DNA of 64,000 nucleotides from JAVBWI01 sp036677445 (GCA_036677445.1 JAVBWI010000007.1:62001-126000); one strand, 5' to 3'. Shown: positions 7,901-16,762, counted from the first letter of the stretch. The notes: generated by a model not told the origin, from the sequence alone. A program made the numbers and translations.

Positions 7901-7966
7901 GGGGTCGTGGGGAACGCAATCCCCCCCACGACCCCATCCAAATTGACGATGCAGCGTCAAGTCGGA
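7901..7966 (-). repeat. Dispersed hairpin repeat, copy D (partial, reverse orientation)
   Basis: Read on the minus strand, this matches the second half of copies A and B: a CCGACTTGACG-N6-CGTCAATTTGG hairpin, then GGATGG, then a GTGGGGG...CCCCAC hairpin. The 12-bp GGGGTCGTGGGG/CCCCACGACCCC stem (7901-7912 with 7924-7935) is perfect. Divergence from the other copies is marked. It also lies where a terminator for the binding-protein gene would be. Confidence 0.5.
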
Positions 7967-7981
7967 TACAAAACCGCCAAC

Positions 7982-8016
7982 AAAAAACAGGATGCTCGCG
8001 CATCCTGTTTTTTTTG
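7982..8016. terminator. Terminator between the binding-protein gene and the Cys-rich gene
   Basis: AAAACAGGATGC-TCGC-GCATCCTGTTTTTTTT is a perfect stem with a long T tract on the plus strand and a matching A tract, so it suits both convergent genes. Confidence 0.85.
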
Positions 8017-8032
8017 CATATTTACGTAAGGA

Positions 8033-8260
8033 TTAGTTGCAGCAGCAGTCGCGGCCCCTGGCGCCGAGCAGGCCCCTATCGGTGGTCGTATCGCAGCTAT
8101 TGCACAGCAGCAGCAAGGCAATAATCCAAATCAGGTTGTCGCCACAGACCAGGTTGCGGATATTGTTGATAAAGCCGCAATCATCGTCGCAGGCAAGTAT
8201 GAAGAGCAACAGGATAATGATCCACCAATTTTCACCGGTGCAGGAAGTGAAACAGCCCAT
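8033..8260 (-). CDS. Small Cys-rich hydrophobic protein
   Basis: A 75-aa protein with two hydrophobic segments (WWIIILLLFILA and NLIWIIALLLLC) separated by a polar DDDCGFINN stretch. It contains about nine Cys, ending in DCCCN. The DNLIWIIALLLLCNSC text resembles small high-cysteine proteins seen in clostridia that often carry the label chorion-class HCB protein; their role is unknown. The start at 8258-8260 follows AAGGAGG with a 7-nt spacer and is preferred to the longer frame. It could be a membrane or spore-coat/envelope peptide. The neighbouring metallochaperone gene is divergent, which hints at a metal or redox theme but proves nothing. Confidence 0.7.
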   Translation of the reverse strand: MGCFTSCTGENWWIIILLLFILACDDDCGFINNIRNLVCGDNLIWIIALLLLCNSCDTTTDRGLLGARGRDCCCN

Positions 8261-8420
8261 ACAAAAAGCCTCCTTGTTTTTTGAGCGATTGGCGACGTAT
8301 CGACGCCGATGGTATATTGTACGCATACGCCCCAAGATTGGTTACAAGGTGATTTTCGGCCATTTTATATGGTTTGTACCGAAAAAGCATTGCGGATTTC
8401 ATGTTTTCCCCCATCCGTGG

Positions 8421-8426
8421 TATACT
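8421..8426 (+). promoter_or_regulatory. Extended -10 promoter of the metallochaperone/mnmA unit
   Basis: TATACT is preceded by TGG (a TGn element) about 36 nt before the ATG. A weak -35, TTTCAT, lies 18 nt upstream. Confidence 0.4.
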
Positions 8427-8462
8427 GATGATGTATGTTCGGCGCAAAGGAGGGATTTTTCT

Positions 8463-8666
8463 ATGAAGCATTACAGGCTGGAAATCGAGGGTATGGGCTG
8501 CGCGCACTGCGTCCGCAGTGTGGAAACCGCGCTCAAAGAACTTGGCGCCACAGTAAACGACGTGCAGATAGGCAGTGCGGATGTACTTTGGGACGGCGAT
8601 ACGGCCGCGCTCAAAAACGCGGTAGAAGAGACCGGTTTCGACGTGAAGGCGATCGTCGCACTTTAA
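8463..8666 (+). CDS. Heavy-metal-associated (HMA) domain protein, CopZ-like
   Basis: A 67-aa single HMA domain with the metal-binding loop GMGCAHC near residues 10-16. It probably adopts the ferredoxin-like beta-alpha-beta fold of copper chaperones that hand Cu(I) to P-type ATPases. No copper ATPase or CsoR-type repressor gene is close by, so the partner is unknown. The ATG at 8463 follows AAAGGAGGGA at good spacing. The stop is 7 nt before mnmA, so the two are cotranscribed, an odd pairing. Metal specificity cannot be read from the sequence. Confidence 0.88.
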   Translation: MKHYRLEIEGMGCAHCVRSVETALKELGATVNDVQIGSADVLWDGDTAALKNAVEETGFDVKAIVAL

Positions 8667-8673
8667 GCGTACT

Positions 8674-9777
8674 ATGCCAAATGCGCGGGTGATGGTTGGA
8701 ATGTCCGGCGGAGTGGATTCCGCCGTTGCAGCCCTGCTGCTAAAGCGGCAGGGCTATGATGTTGTGGGCGTATTTATGAAGAACTGGGAGGAAGAAGGCG
8801 ACGAAGGCGTTTGCACCGCCGCAGCGGATTACGAAGATATGCGCCGTGTGGCGGATGCGATCGGCATCCCGTATTACACCGTTAATTTTGCGCAGGCGTA
8901 CCGCGAACGGGTATTTTCTTATTTTCTTGAAGAATACCGCCTTGGCCGCACCCCCAACCCGGATGTGCTGTGCAACTGCGAGATCAAGTTCCGCGCTTTC
9001 CTGGATCTCTCCCGCACGGCGGACGCCGCATTCCTGGCGACGGGCCATTACGCCCGGCTATCGCATAGAGGCGGCCGTGTGCAGCTTTTGCGCGCAATGG
9101 ACGCCAACAAGGATCAAACCTATTTTCTGGCGGGGCTCACGCAGGAGCAGCTCACGGGCGTGCTGTTCCCCATCGGAGAGCTTCCCAAACAGGAAGTGCG
9201 GCGCATCGCGCGGGCACACAATTTAATTAACGCGGATAAAAAGGACAGCACCGGTATCTGCTTTATCGGCGAGCGGCGCTTCAAGCAGTTCCTGATGCAG
9301 TTTCTGCCCGCGCAGCCGGGGGATATGGCGGACCTGACCGGCCGCGTAGTCGGCCGCCACGACGGGCTGATGTACTACACCCTGGGCCAGCGCAAAGGCC
9401 TGGGCATTGGCGGCAGGAATTTCGGCACGGGCGAAAGCTGGTTCGTAATAGGCAAAGATCTCAGCCGCAACCTGCTCATCGTGCAGCAGGGCGAGCAGGA
9501 CGAGCTGTATTCGCTCGCGCTTACCGCCAATACGGTGCATTGGATCGCGGGCGAACCGCCCGCGGATGCATTTGACTGCGCCGCCAAGTTCCGCTACCGC
9601 CAGCCGGATCAGCCTGTGGAGGTCACAGTATGCGGCAAGGGGGCAAACGTGCGCTTTTTATCGCCGCAGCGGGCAATTACGCCGGGGCAGTGGGTGGTCT
9701 TTTACCAGGGCGAAGTCTGCCTGGGCGGCGGGCCCATCGACAGCACCGTTCCCAAAAAGCCGTTCGAGCTGCCTTGA
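8674..9777 (+). CDS. mnmA: tRNA-specific 2-thiouridylase MnmA
   Basis: A 367-aa enzyme that thiolates U34 of tRNA-Lys, Glu and Gln, using persulfide sulfur and ATP. The PP-loop GMSGGVDSAVAALLL is at residues 9-23, the first catalytic Cys (Cys100) lies in PNPDVLCNCEIKF, and the second is in DSTGICFIGERRF near residue 200. TGHYAR and the C-terminal beta-barrel (LGGGPIDS) complete the family pattern, and the length is typical. The start at 8674 has no clear ribosome site, so translation is probably coupled to the preceding HMA gene. No cysteine desulfurase gene is adjacent. Confidence 0.96.
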   Translation: MPNARVMVGMSGGVDSAVAALLLKRQGYDVVGVFMKNWEEEGDEGVCTAAADYEDMRRVADAIGIPYYTVNFAQAYRERVFSYFLEEYRLGRTPNPDVLCNCEIKFRAFLDLSRTADAAFLATGHYARLSHRGGRVQLLRAMDANKDQTYFLAGLTQEQLTGVLFPIGELPKQEVRRIARAHNLINADKKDSTGICFIGERRFKQFLMQFLPAQPGDMADLTGRVVGRHDGLMYYTLGQRKGLGIGGRNFGTGESWFVIGKDLSRNLLIVQQGEQDELYSLALTANTVHWIAGEPPADAFDCAAKFRYRQPDQPVEVTVCGKGANVRFLSPQRAITPGQWVVFYQGEVCLGGGPIDSTVPKKPFELP

Positions 9778-9857
9778 CAATGCCCTTGTTATAAGTTTCC
9801 CTTTTTCGGTTGCCGCATATTTCCCATATTGCGAATTGCCGCCTTACCGTATACCCC

Positions 9858-9885
9858 TTGCGGATGCGGCTGAATATGGTAAAAT
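9858..9885 (+). promoter_or_regulatory. Promoter upstream of pgk
   Basis: TTGCGG (9858-9863) and TAAAAT (9880-9885) are spaced by 16 nt. The leader to the pgk ATG is about 80 nt. Confidence 0.5.
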
Positions 9886-9972
9886 AGCAGCGTAGCCGTA
9901 CACACTGCACACGCAAAATACTATCGGATCGCTATAAGGATTGTTTATTAACATATTTTAGGAGGAATGCAT

Positions 9973-11160
9973 ATGGCAAAGAAGACCATTCAGGACATCG
10001 ACGTAAAAGGCCGCCGCGTGCTCGTGCGCGTGGATTTCAACGTGCCGCTGGACGCGCAGGGCGTCGTTACCGACGATAAGCGTATCGTGGCCGCGCTTCC
10101 CTCCATCCGTTATTTGCTGGAGCAGGGCGCAAAAGTCATACTCTGCTCGCATTTGGGACGGCCCAAGGGAAAACCCGACCCGCAGTTTTCGCTGCGCCCC
10201 GTCGCCGCAAAGCTTGCGGAACGCCTGCCCGACGTGAAGGTCGTGTTTGCCGAAGATACCATCGGCGAGAGCGCCAAGGCCGCCATCGCCGCCATGCAGG
10301 ACGGCGAGATCGTGCTGCTTGAGAACGTGCGCTTCCACAAGGAAGAGACGGACAACGACCCGGAATTCTCACGCCGGCTCGCTTCTTTGGCGGATGTGTT
10401 CGTTTCCGACGCGTTCGGCACCGTGCACCGCGCGCACGCTTCCACCGCAGGCGTCGCCGCATACCTCCCCGCCGTCGCCGGCTTTTTGATCGGCAAGGAG
10501 CTTTCCATCATGGGCGAAGCGCTGGATAATCCGGTGCGTCCGTTTGTGGCTATCCTCGGCGGCGCGAAGGTTGCGGATAAAATCGGCGTCATCACCAATC
10601 TATTAAACAAGTGCGACAGCCTCATCATCGGCGGCGGCATGATGTTCACCTTCTACAAGGCAATGGGCTATGAAATCGGCGCCTCGCTGCTCGACGCCGA
10701 AAGCCTTGACCTTGCGCGCGAGTTGATGGCGCAGGCAAAGGAAAAGGGCGTCAAACTGCTGCTGCCCGTTGACACCGTGGTCGCTACCGCTTTCGCCGCG
10801 GATGCGGAACATAAGACGGTTTCCGCCGACGCCATGCCCGAAGGCTGGATGGGGCTGGATATCGGGCCTGAAAGCGCGAAGCTGTTTGCACAAACCATCA
10901 AGGCCGCCAAGACCGTTATCTGGAACGGGCCCATGGGCGTGTTCGAGTTCCCCGCGTTTGCCGAAGGCACCAAGGCCGTGGCGCAAGCCTGCGCGGATTG
11001 CGAAGGCACCACCATCATAGGCGGCGGCGACTCCGCTTCCGCCGTGAAAAAGCTCGGCTTTGCCGCCAAGATGACGCACATCTCCACCGGCGGCGGCGCT
11101 TCCCTTGAGTTTCTCGAAGGCAAGGTCCTGCCCGGCGTCGCAGCGCTAAACGATAAGTAA
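9973..11160 (+). CDS. pgk: Phosphoglycerate kinase
   Basis: A 395-aa glycolytic kinase that transfers the acyl phosphate of 1,3-bisphosphoglycerate to ADP. Signature features in order: RVLVRVDFNVPLD near the N terminus, SHLGRPKGK (about 60-68), LLENVRFHKEE, AFGTVHRAHAST, GGAKVADKIGV, and the C-terminal nucleotide loop GGGDSASAVKKLG with STGGGASLEFLEGK. The ATG at 9973 is preferred over 9967, because AGGAGG would be only 1 nt from the earlier codon but 7 nt from this one. It is first in a pgk-tpiA-gpmI cluster; gap (GAPDH) is not in the window. Confidence 0.98.
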   Translation: MAKKTIQDIDVKGRRVLVRVDFNVPLDAQGVVTDDKRIVAALPSIRYLLEQGAKVILCSHLGRPKGKPDPQFSLRPVAAKLAERLPDVKVVFAEDTIGESAKAAIAAMQDGEIVLLENVRFHKEETDNDPEFSRRLASLADVFVSDAFGTVHRAHASTAGVAAYLPAVAGFLIGKELSIMGEALDNPVRPFVAILGGAKVADKIGVITNLLNKCDSLIIGGGMMFTFYKAMGYEIGASLLDAESLDLARELMAQAKEKGVKLLLPVDTVVATAFAADAEHKTVSADAMPEGWMGLDIGPESAKLFAQTIKAAKTVIWNGPMGVFEFPAFAEGTKAVAQACADCEGTTIIGGGDSASAVKKLGFAAKMTHISTGGGASLEFLEGKVLPGVAALNDK

Positions 11161-11406
11161 GGTATCGGCTCTTGCAGAGCCGACGATGATTTTTGTATAT
11201 TGGGGAAACTACGTTTCCCCAAACCCCTTCCTAGAGCGTCCGTGCCCAGGGGGAGCGGGGGGCGAAGCCCCCCGCTATGAAATAAAAAAATCTATCGTCG
11301 CCGCCGCAGGTGGCGATACCTTGGAACCCGCAAGCAGGGTTATTGACACTTTGGCGGGGGTGCTGCCCCCGTTTCGTCCAATCAATTTTTAGGAGGATTT
11401 TAATCC
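11161..11406 (+). other. Hairpin-rich pgk-tpiA spacer
   Basis: The 246-nt spacer contains no gene but at least four inverted repeats: 11166-11183 (TCGGCTC/GAGCCGA), 11201-11220 (GGGGAAAC/GTTTCCCC), 11254-11274 (9-bp GC-rich arms with a GAA loop) and one near 11355-11370. The third is followed by an A-rich, not T-rich, tract. This could be attenuation, RNA processing or old repeat insertions. Confidence 0.45.
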
Positions 11407-12153
11407 ATGCGCAAACCCATCATCGCAGGCAACTGGAAAATGAATATGAACCCCGACGAAGCCAAAACGCTGGTTTCCGAGCTGATCCCCCTTGTGAAGG
11501 ACGCCAAATGCGAAGTCGTCGTCTGCCCGCCCTATGTGGATCTCTACGCCGTGCAGCCCCTGCTTTCCGGCACCAACATCAGGCTGGGCTCTCAGAACAT
11601 CCATTGGGCGGCAAAGGGCGCGTTCACCGGCGAAGTCAGCGCGGATATGCTCAAGAGCTTCGGCGTATCCTATGCCATCATCGGCCACAGCGAGCGCAGG
11701 CAGTATTTCGGCGAGACGGATGAATCCGTAAACGCCCGCGCCAAGGCCGCCATCGCGGCAGGCATCACCCCCATTATCTGCGTGGGCGAGAGCCTTACAC
11801 AGCGCGAAGCTGGCGAGACGGACGCCTGGGTATCCGGCCAGACGGTCGCTGCACTAAAAGATATCCCCGCCGCGGACGTAGCGCAGCTCGTCATCGCTTA
11901 CGAGCCCATCTGGGCTATCGGCACCGGCAAGACCGCGACGAGCGAGCAGGCCAACGAGACCATCGGCGTGATCCGCGCGGCGATCGCGGGCGTGTTCGGC
12001 GCGGAAACCGCCGACCAGGTCCGCATCCAGTACGGCGGCAGCATGAACCCCAAGAACGTCGCGGAGCTGATGGCAATGCCCGAAATCGACGGCGGACTCA
12101 TCGGCGGCGCGAGCCTCAAGGCCGAGGATTTTTCCAAAGTCGTCAATTTTTGA
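11407..12153 (+). CDS. tpiA: Triosephosphate isomerase
   Basis: A 248-aa TIM-barrel enzyme that interconverts dihydroxyacetone phosphate and glyceraldehyde 3-phosphate. The catalytic residues are visible: Lys in GNWKMN (residues about 8-13), His in IIGHSERR (near 95) and Glu in AYEPIWAIGTGKTAT (near 165, including flexible loop 6). The phosphate grip YGGSMNPKN is also present. The ATG at 11407 follows TAGGAGGA. Its stop overlaps the ribosome site of gpmI, so the two are tightly coupled. Confidence 0.98.
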   Translation: MRKPIIAGNWKMNMNPDEAKTLVSELIPLVKDAKCEVVVCPPYVDLYAVQPLLSGTNIRLGSQNIHWAAKGAFTGEVSADMLKSFGVSYAIIGHSERRQYFGETDESVNARAKAAIAAGITPIICVGESLTQREAGETDAWVSGQTVAALKDIPAADVAQLVIAYEPIWAIGTGKTATSEQANETIGVIRAAIAGVFGAETADQVRIQYGGSMNPKNVAELMAMPEIDGGLIGGASLKAEDFSKVVNF

Positions 12154-12160
12154 GGTGCGC

Positions 12161-13708
12161 ATGAAGCCTATCACCGCATTGATCATACTCGACGGCTTCG
12201 GCTGCCGTAACGAGACCGATGGCAACGCGATACTTACCGACGGCGTGAAAAACATCATGGCGCTGTGGCATAAGTACCCGCATACCCGCATCGGCGCAAG
12301 CGGCATGGACGTCGGCCTCCCCGAGGGGCAGATGGGCAACTCCGAGGTAGGGCACCTGAACATCGGCGCCGGGCGCATCGTGTACCAGGAGTTCACCCGT
12401 ATAAGCAAATCCATCGCGGACGGGGATTTCTTTGAAAACGCCGCGTTTCTCTCGGCGATAGACAACTGCAAGCGCAACGGCACGGCGCTGCACCTGATGG
12501 GGCTCTGCTCCGACGGCGGCGTTCACAGCCATCTTACGCATCTTTACGCGTTGCTGAAGCTCGCGCGCGACCATGGATTAAGCCGTGTATTCGTCCATTG
12601 CTTTATGGACGGACGCGACGTGCCGCCGCAAAGCGGCAAAGGCTATATTGAAGAATTGGAGCATGAGCTTGCCGTCATAGGCTGCGGGCGCATCGCTACC
12701 GTGATGGGCCGCTATTACGCGATGGACCGTGACAACCGTTACGAGCGCGTAGAGCGCGCGTATGCCGCCATGGTCCATGGCGAAGGCGTGGCAGTGGAAA
12801 GCGCCGTAGCGGCCATGGAACGCTCCTACGCCGACGGCGTGACGGACGAGTTCGTGCTGCCCGCGGTAGTAATGCGCGACGGCGCGCCTGCCGGCGTCAT
12901 CGCGCCCAACGACAGCGTGGTGTTCTTCAATTTCCGCCCGGACCGCGCGCGGGAAATCACACGCGCGCTGCTGCTGCCGGAGTTCGACGGTTTTGCGCGA
13001 AGGAACGGCCTCTTCCCGCTGTACTATGTCACCCTGACGCAGTATGACAAGACCTTCGATTCGCTGCTGGATGTGGCGTTCCGCCCCGTTGCGCTTACCA
13101 ACACGCTGGGCGAATATTTATCCGGGCTGGGCAAAACGCAGCTGCGCATTGCCGAAACCGAGAAGTACGCGCATGTGACATTCTTTTTTAACGGCGGCGT
13201 GGAAGCGCCCAATACCGGCGAAGACCGCTGCCTCATCCCCTCGCCCAAGGTGGCCACCTACGACCTGAAGCCGGAAATGAGCGCATATGAAGTGGCGGAT
13301 GAAGCCGTGCGCCGCGTGAAGAGCGGGTTGTACGACATGATGATACTCAACTTCGCCAACCCCGACATGGTAGGCCATACCGGCGTGATGGAAGCGGCTG
13401 TGGCCGCCGTGCATGCGGTGGACGCCTGCGTTGCCAAGGTCGTGCAGGCCATACTGTCCGTTGGCGGGCGCTGCATCATCACCGCCGACCACGGCAATGC
13501 CGAGGTCATGGTAGACCCCGAGACCGGCGGACCTTTTACCGCGCACAGCACCAATCCCGTACCCTGCATACTGGTGGACCCGGAACGCATGGATACCGCG
13601 CTCATTTCCAGCGGCAGGCTTTGCGACCTTGCGCCCACGCTGCTTACGCTCATGGAGCTGCCCGTACCGCCGGAAATGACGGGTAAACCGCTGATAAAGC
13701 AGGGCTAA
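12161..13708 (+). CDS. gpmI: 2,3-bisphosphoglycerate-independent phosphoglycerate mutase
   Basis: A 515-aa alkaline-phosphatase-superfamily enzyme that converts 3- to 2-phosphoglycerate with two Mn ions. Visible motifs are LIILDGFGC with the first metal Asp; MGNSEVGHLNIGAG, which contains the catalytic Ser that is phosphorylated; HCFMDGRDVPP; FNFRPDRARE; and the late metal cluster NFANPDMVGHTG plus ITADHGNAE. The ATG at 12161 is preferred to the GTG at 12155 because GAGGTG, overlapping the tpiA stop, lies just before it, although spacing is short. Third gene of the glycolytic cluster. Confidence 0.97.
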   Translation: MKPITALIILDGFGCRNETDGNAILTDGVKNIMALWHKYPHTRIGASGMDVGLPEGQMGNSEVGHLNIGAGRIVYQEFTRISKSIADGDFFENAAFLSAIDNCKRNGTALHLMGLCSDGGVHSHLTHLYALLKLARDHGLSRVFVHCFMDGRDVPPQSGKGYIEELEHELAVIGCGRIATVMGRYYAMDRDNRYERVERAYAAMVHGEGVAVESAVAAMERSYADGVTDEFVLPAVVMRDGAPAGVIAPNDSVVFFNFRPDRAREITRALLLPEFDGFARRNGLFPLYYVTLTQYDKTFDSLLDVAFRPVALTNTLGEYLSGLGKTQLRIAETEKYAHVTFFFNGGVEAPNTGEDRCLIPSPKVATYDLKPEMSAYEVADEAVRRVKSGLYDMMILNFANPDMVGHTGVMEAAVAAVHAVDACVAKVVQAILSVGGRCIITADHGNAEVMVDPETGGPFTAHSTNPVPCILVDPERMDTALISSGRLCDLAPTLLTLMELPVPPEMTGKPLIKQG

Positions 13709-13732
13709 AGCGGGTTTTTGGACAAGAAGTGC

Positions 13733-13761
13733 TTGCTTTAGCCTGCCCTGCATGATAGAAT
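13733..13761 (+). promoter_or_regulatory. Promoter upstream of secG
   Basis: TTGCTT (13733-13738), 17 nt, then TAGAAT (13756-13761). It lies between gpmI and secG, so secG may be expressed partly on its own. Confidence 0.5.
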
Positions 13762-13794
13762 TGTCCTTGCAGTCATGGATGGAGGTATGTTTTG

Positions 13795-14040
13795 ATGGAA
13801 GTTGTACGGCAGGTTATCACCATCATATTGTTGGTAGTATCTGTGGTGCTTTGCACAGTGGTGCTTATGCAGCAGAGCAAGAGCTCCGGCTTGGGCGCGG
13901 CGTTCGGCGGCGAATCTTCTTCGCTTTCGGCTAAGGGAAAGTCCGCAACGAAAGAAGCCAAGCTCCAGAAGATCACTATCATATTGGCCATCGTGGTGGG
14001 CGTGCTGGCGCTTGTTATGGTGGCTCTGCCGGTAGCTTAA
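13795..14040 (+). CDS. secG: Preprotein translocase subunit SecG
   Basis: An 81-aa auxiliary subunit of the SecYEG channel. Two hydrophobic helices (residues about 5-27 and 58-80) flank a polar loop with LMQQSKSSGLGAAFGG, the family signature. Length and topology are standard. The ATG at 13795 has GGAGG 9 nt upstream; the preceding in-frame TTG is too close to that site. Lying between glycolytic genes and rnr is the usual place for secG in Gram-positive bacteria. Confidence 0.95.
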   Translation: MEVVRQVITIILLVVSVVLCTVVLMQQSKSSGLGAAFGGESSSLSAKGKSATKEAKLQKITIILAIVVGVLALVMVALPVA

Positions 14041-14071
14041 AGAACCGGCGCACAAAATGAGCTGAAGCGAT

Positions 14072-14104
14072 ACGGCACGCGTAACATGCGTGCCGTTTTG
14101 TTGT
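14072..14104 (+). terminator. Terminator after secG
   Basis: ACGGCACGC/GCGTGCCGT stem (14072-14080 with 14088-14096) followed by TTTGTTGTT. Confidence 0.7.
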
Positions 14105-14208
14105 TGCCGCGATTTTGCTTTTTGACTCAAAACGGGTTGAAGCGCGTTTGTCGGGGTACGATAAAAGAAGGAATGTAGGATTTAAGAAAGGGAGTACATA
14201 CAGCATAT

Positions 14209-16302
14209 ATGCAGGATAAAATTATTGCGGCGTTGACGGCGGCAGGCAAGCCGCTTTCCACAGAAGCGCTGACCGAACAATTGCAGGACAAGGAGGCCGT
14301 GGAAGCGGGCATCGCCGCGCTTTTACAATCCAACCGCCTGCTGCTGACGCGCAGGCGCAAGCTGGCGCTGCCTGAGCAGGCCGGCCTCACGCCCGGACGC
14401 CTGCAGGGGCACGCACGGGGCTTTGGTTTTTTTCTCCCCGCCGCAGGCGGGCAGGACGCCTTTATTCCCGCGGACGCCATGCACGGCGCGATGCACGGCG
14501 ATACCGTTTGGGTGCGCTATACCGATCAGGTCAGCCGCAACGGTTCCCCCGAGGCGGAGATAGCGCTGATTTCGCAGCGCGCGTACACGCAGATCGTGGG
14601 TACATTTGAACAGGACGGCAAACTGGGCGGTTTTGTAATACCCGACGATGTGCGGCTGCCCATGGACATGGTCATTCCCCGTGATCGTACGCAAAAGGCT
14701 ATGGCGGGCGACAAGGTCGTGGCCTCAATACTTGATTATCCCGATGGCCGCCGCCCGATGCGCGGCGCGATCATCGAAGTGCTGGGCAACAAGGATTCCG
14801 TGGGCACGGACGTACTTTCCATCATCCGTCAGTTCCAGCTACCGGAAACCTTCAGCAAGGCTGCCGCGCGGCAGGCCCGGACAATGAACAAGGAGGTTGC
14901 GGAGGATGAACGCATCACCCGTGAAAGCCTCGTAGATAAGATGATATTCACCATCGACGGCGCGGACGCCAAGGATTTTGACGACGCGGTCAGCCTGGAA
15001 CACCTGAAAAACGGCAACCTGTATTTGGGCGTGCACATTGCGGACGTCGCGCAGTATGTGAAGGAGGGCAGCGCGCTGGACCATGACGCGCTGGAGCGCG
15101 GCACCAGCGTGTATTTGGCCGACCGGGTCATCCCCATGCTGCCGGTGGAACTTTCTAACGGCATTTGCTCGCTCAACCCCAATGTGGACAGGCTGACTCT
15201 TTCCTGCTTTATGGAGATCGACGCAGGCGGCCGCGTGCTGCGGCACCGGCTTGCGGAAACGGTGATCCGTTCCAAGCACCGGCTGGTATACGAGGATATT
15301 ACAAAGCTGCTGCATGGCGACGAAGCGCTGCAAAAGAAATATGCGGATATCCTACCCATGCTGCGCGACCTCGAAGCGCTGTGCGGCGTGCTCAACGCGC
15401 GGCGCGTCAAACGGGGCAGCATCGATTTTGACCTCGCGGAGGCAAATATCCACCTGGACGCCGACGGCCGCCCGACGGATATTGAAAAAGCCGACCGGGG
15501 CATTGCCAACCGCATCATTGAAGAATGCATGCTCATCGCCAACGAGACCGTGGCGCAGCATATGTACGACCTGAAAAGCCCCTTCCTTTACCGCGTGCAC
15601 GAAGTGCCGGATAAGGAGAAACTGACCGAGCTCAACGCGTTTTTGCAGACGCTCGGCTACGGCATACGCAACCTGCGCGATGTTCAGCCCCGCGCCATAC
15701 AGAAAGTGCTCGACGCCGCGCAGGGTACGCCGGAGGAAAGCATCGTAAGCAAAGTGGTGCTGCGCTCCATGCAGAAGGCACGCTACAGCGAGGCCTGCCT
15801 CGGCCACTTCGGCCTTGCGGCCGCGCGCTATTGCCACTTTACTTCCCCCATTCGCCGGTATCCCGACCTGATCGGACACCGCATCATCAAAATGATGCTG
15901 CACGGCGAGCTTAACGAGAAGCAGGCGAACAGGCTCAACGATATGCTGCCCGGCGTTGCCGATCATTGCAGCCGCCGCGAGCGCGCCGCCATGGAGGCCG
16001 AGCGCGCCGTGGATGAACTGAAAAAATGCGAATACATGAAGGAGCGCATCGGCGAAAGCTTTGCGGGCGTTATCGCCGGGGTGGTCTCCTTCGGTTTTTT
16101 CGTCGAGCTGGACAACACGGTAGAAGGGCTGGTGCGCGCCAGCACACTCGACGATGATTATTACATCTACGACGAGAAGGGCTACCGTTTGGTGGGCCGC
16201 AGCCACGGGCGGATCTACCGGCTTGGCGATGCGGTCCATATCCGCGTGGCGGCGGTGCATATGGATTCGCGCAACATCGATTTTGAGCTGGAGCATATAT
16301 AA
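14209..16302 (+). CDS. rnr: Ribonuclease R
   Basis: A 697-aa 3'-5' exoribonuclease of the RNase II/R family that degrades structured RNA and works with trans-translation. The order of parts is typical: an N-terminal winged-helix-like region with cold-shock domains (ALPEQAGLTPGRLQGHARG onward), the RNB catalytic core starting at DGADAKDFDDAVS (residues about 248-260, with the metal-binding Asp residues), and a C-terminal S1 domain (GVIAGVVSFGFFVELDNTVEGLV). It lacks a long Lys-rich tail. The ATG at 14209 is poorly served: AAAGGGAG is about 15 nt upstream, and no better start is seen. smpB, often next to rnr, is not here. Confidence 0.96.
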   Translation: MQDKIIAALTAAGKPLSTEALTEQLQDKEAVEAGIAALLQSNRLLLTRRRKLALPEQAGLTPGRLQGHARGFGFFLPAAGGQDAFIPADAMHGAMHGDTVWVRYTDQVSRNGSPEAEIALISQRAYTQIVGTFEQDGKLGGFVIPDDVRLPMDMVIPRDRTQKAMAGDKVVASILDYPDGRRPMRGAIIEVLGNKDSVGTDVLSIIRQFQLPETFSKAAARQARTMNKEVAEDERITRESLVDKMIFTIDGADAKDFDDAVSLEHLKNGNLYLGVHIADVAQYVKEGSALDHDALERGTSVYLADRVIPMLPVELSNGICSLNPNVDRLTLSCFMEIDAGGRVLRHRLAETVIRSKHRLVYEDITKLLHGDEALQKKYADILPMLRDLEALCGVLNARRVKRGSIDFDLAEANIHLDADGRPTDIEKADRGIANRIIEECMLIANETVAQHMYDLKSPFLYRVHEVPDKEKLTELNAFLQTLGYGIRNLRDVQPRAIQKVLDAAQGTPEESIVSKVVLRSMQKARYSEACLGHFGLAAARYCHFTSPIRRYPDLIGHRIIKMMLHGELNEKQANRLNDMLPGVADHCSRRERAAMEAERAVDELKKCEYMKERIGESFAGVIAGVVSFGFFVELDNTVEGLVRASTLDDDYYIYDEKGYRLVGRSHGRIYRLGDAVHIRVAAVHMDSRNIDFELEHI

Positions 16303-16313
16303 GGGGAAGAAGC

Positions 16314-16754
16314 ATGCAGCTGTATACGATGGGGTTTACGAAAAAAGACGCGGGACAGTTCTTCGGGTTGATAAAGGATAATGCCATACAGCTGCTGATG
16401 GATATCCGCCTGAACAACGCGTCACAGCTCTCAGGCTTTACAAAGGGCAGGGATCTTCAATACTTCCTGCGGGAAATCTGCGGTTGTGCGTATGTATATG
16501 CCGCCGATTTCGCGCCGACAAAAGAAATGATGGATGGGTTTAAAAGCAATAAACTTTCCTATGAAGAATTCAAAAGCCAGTATCGGCAGCTGATCCATCA
16601 ACGGGAATCCTATCGGAAATTCTGCGATACCTACGCAAAATACGATCGCATTTGCCTGTTGTGCAGCGAACCGGAAGCGGACTTCTGCCACCGGCGGCTG
16701 CTGGCCGAGCTTCTCGCCGCAGAATTCCCACAGATTACGGTCAGGCATATCTGA
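16314..16754 (+). CDS. DUF488 family protein
   Basis: A 146-aa DUF488 protein. The start LYTMGFTKKDAGQFF and the later LMDIRLNN, CLLCSEPEADFCHRRLLAELL pattern (two conserved Cys and a His-Arg pair) match this widespread family, which has no agreed biochemical role. It is only 11 nt after rnr and has a GGGGAAGAA ribosome site, so it ends this operon. The hairpin at 16763-16800 follows. Confidence 0.85.
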   Translation: MQLYTMGFTKKDAGQFFGLIKDNAIQLLMDIRLNNASQLSGFTKGRDLQYFLREICGCAYVYAADFAPTKEMMDGFKSNKLSYEEFKSQYRQLIHQRESYRKFCDTYAKYDRICLLCSEPEADFCHRRLLAELLAAEFPQITVRHI

Positions 16755-16762
16755 TGTAGCAG

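Noticed and set aside
11345..11350. TTGACA as a tpiA promoter -35
   Set aside because: No acceptable -10 box lies 16-18 nt downstream; the region there is a GC-rich hairpin.
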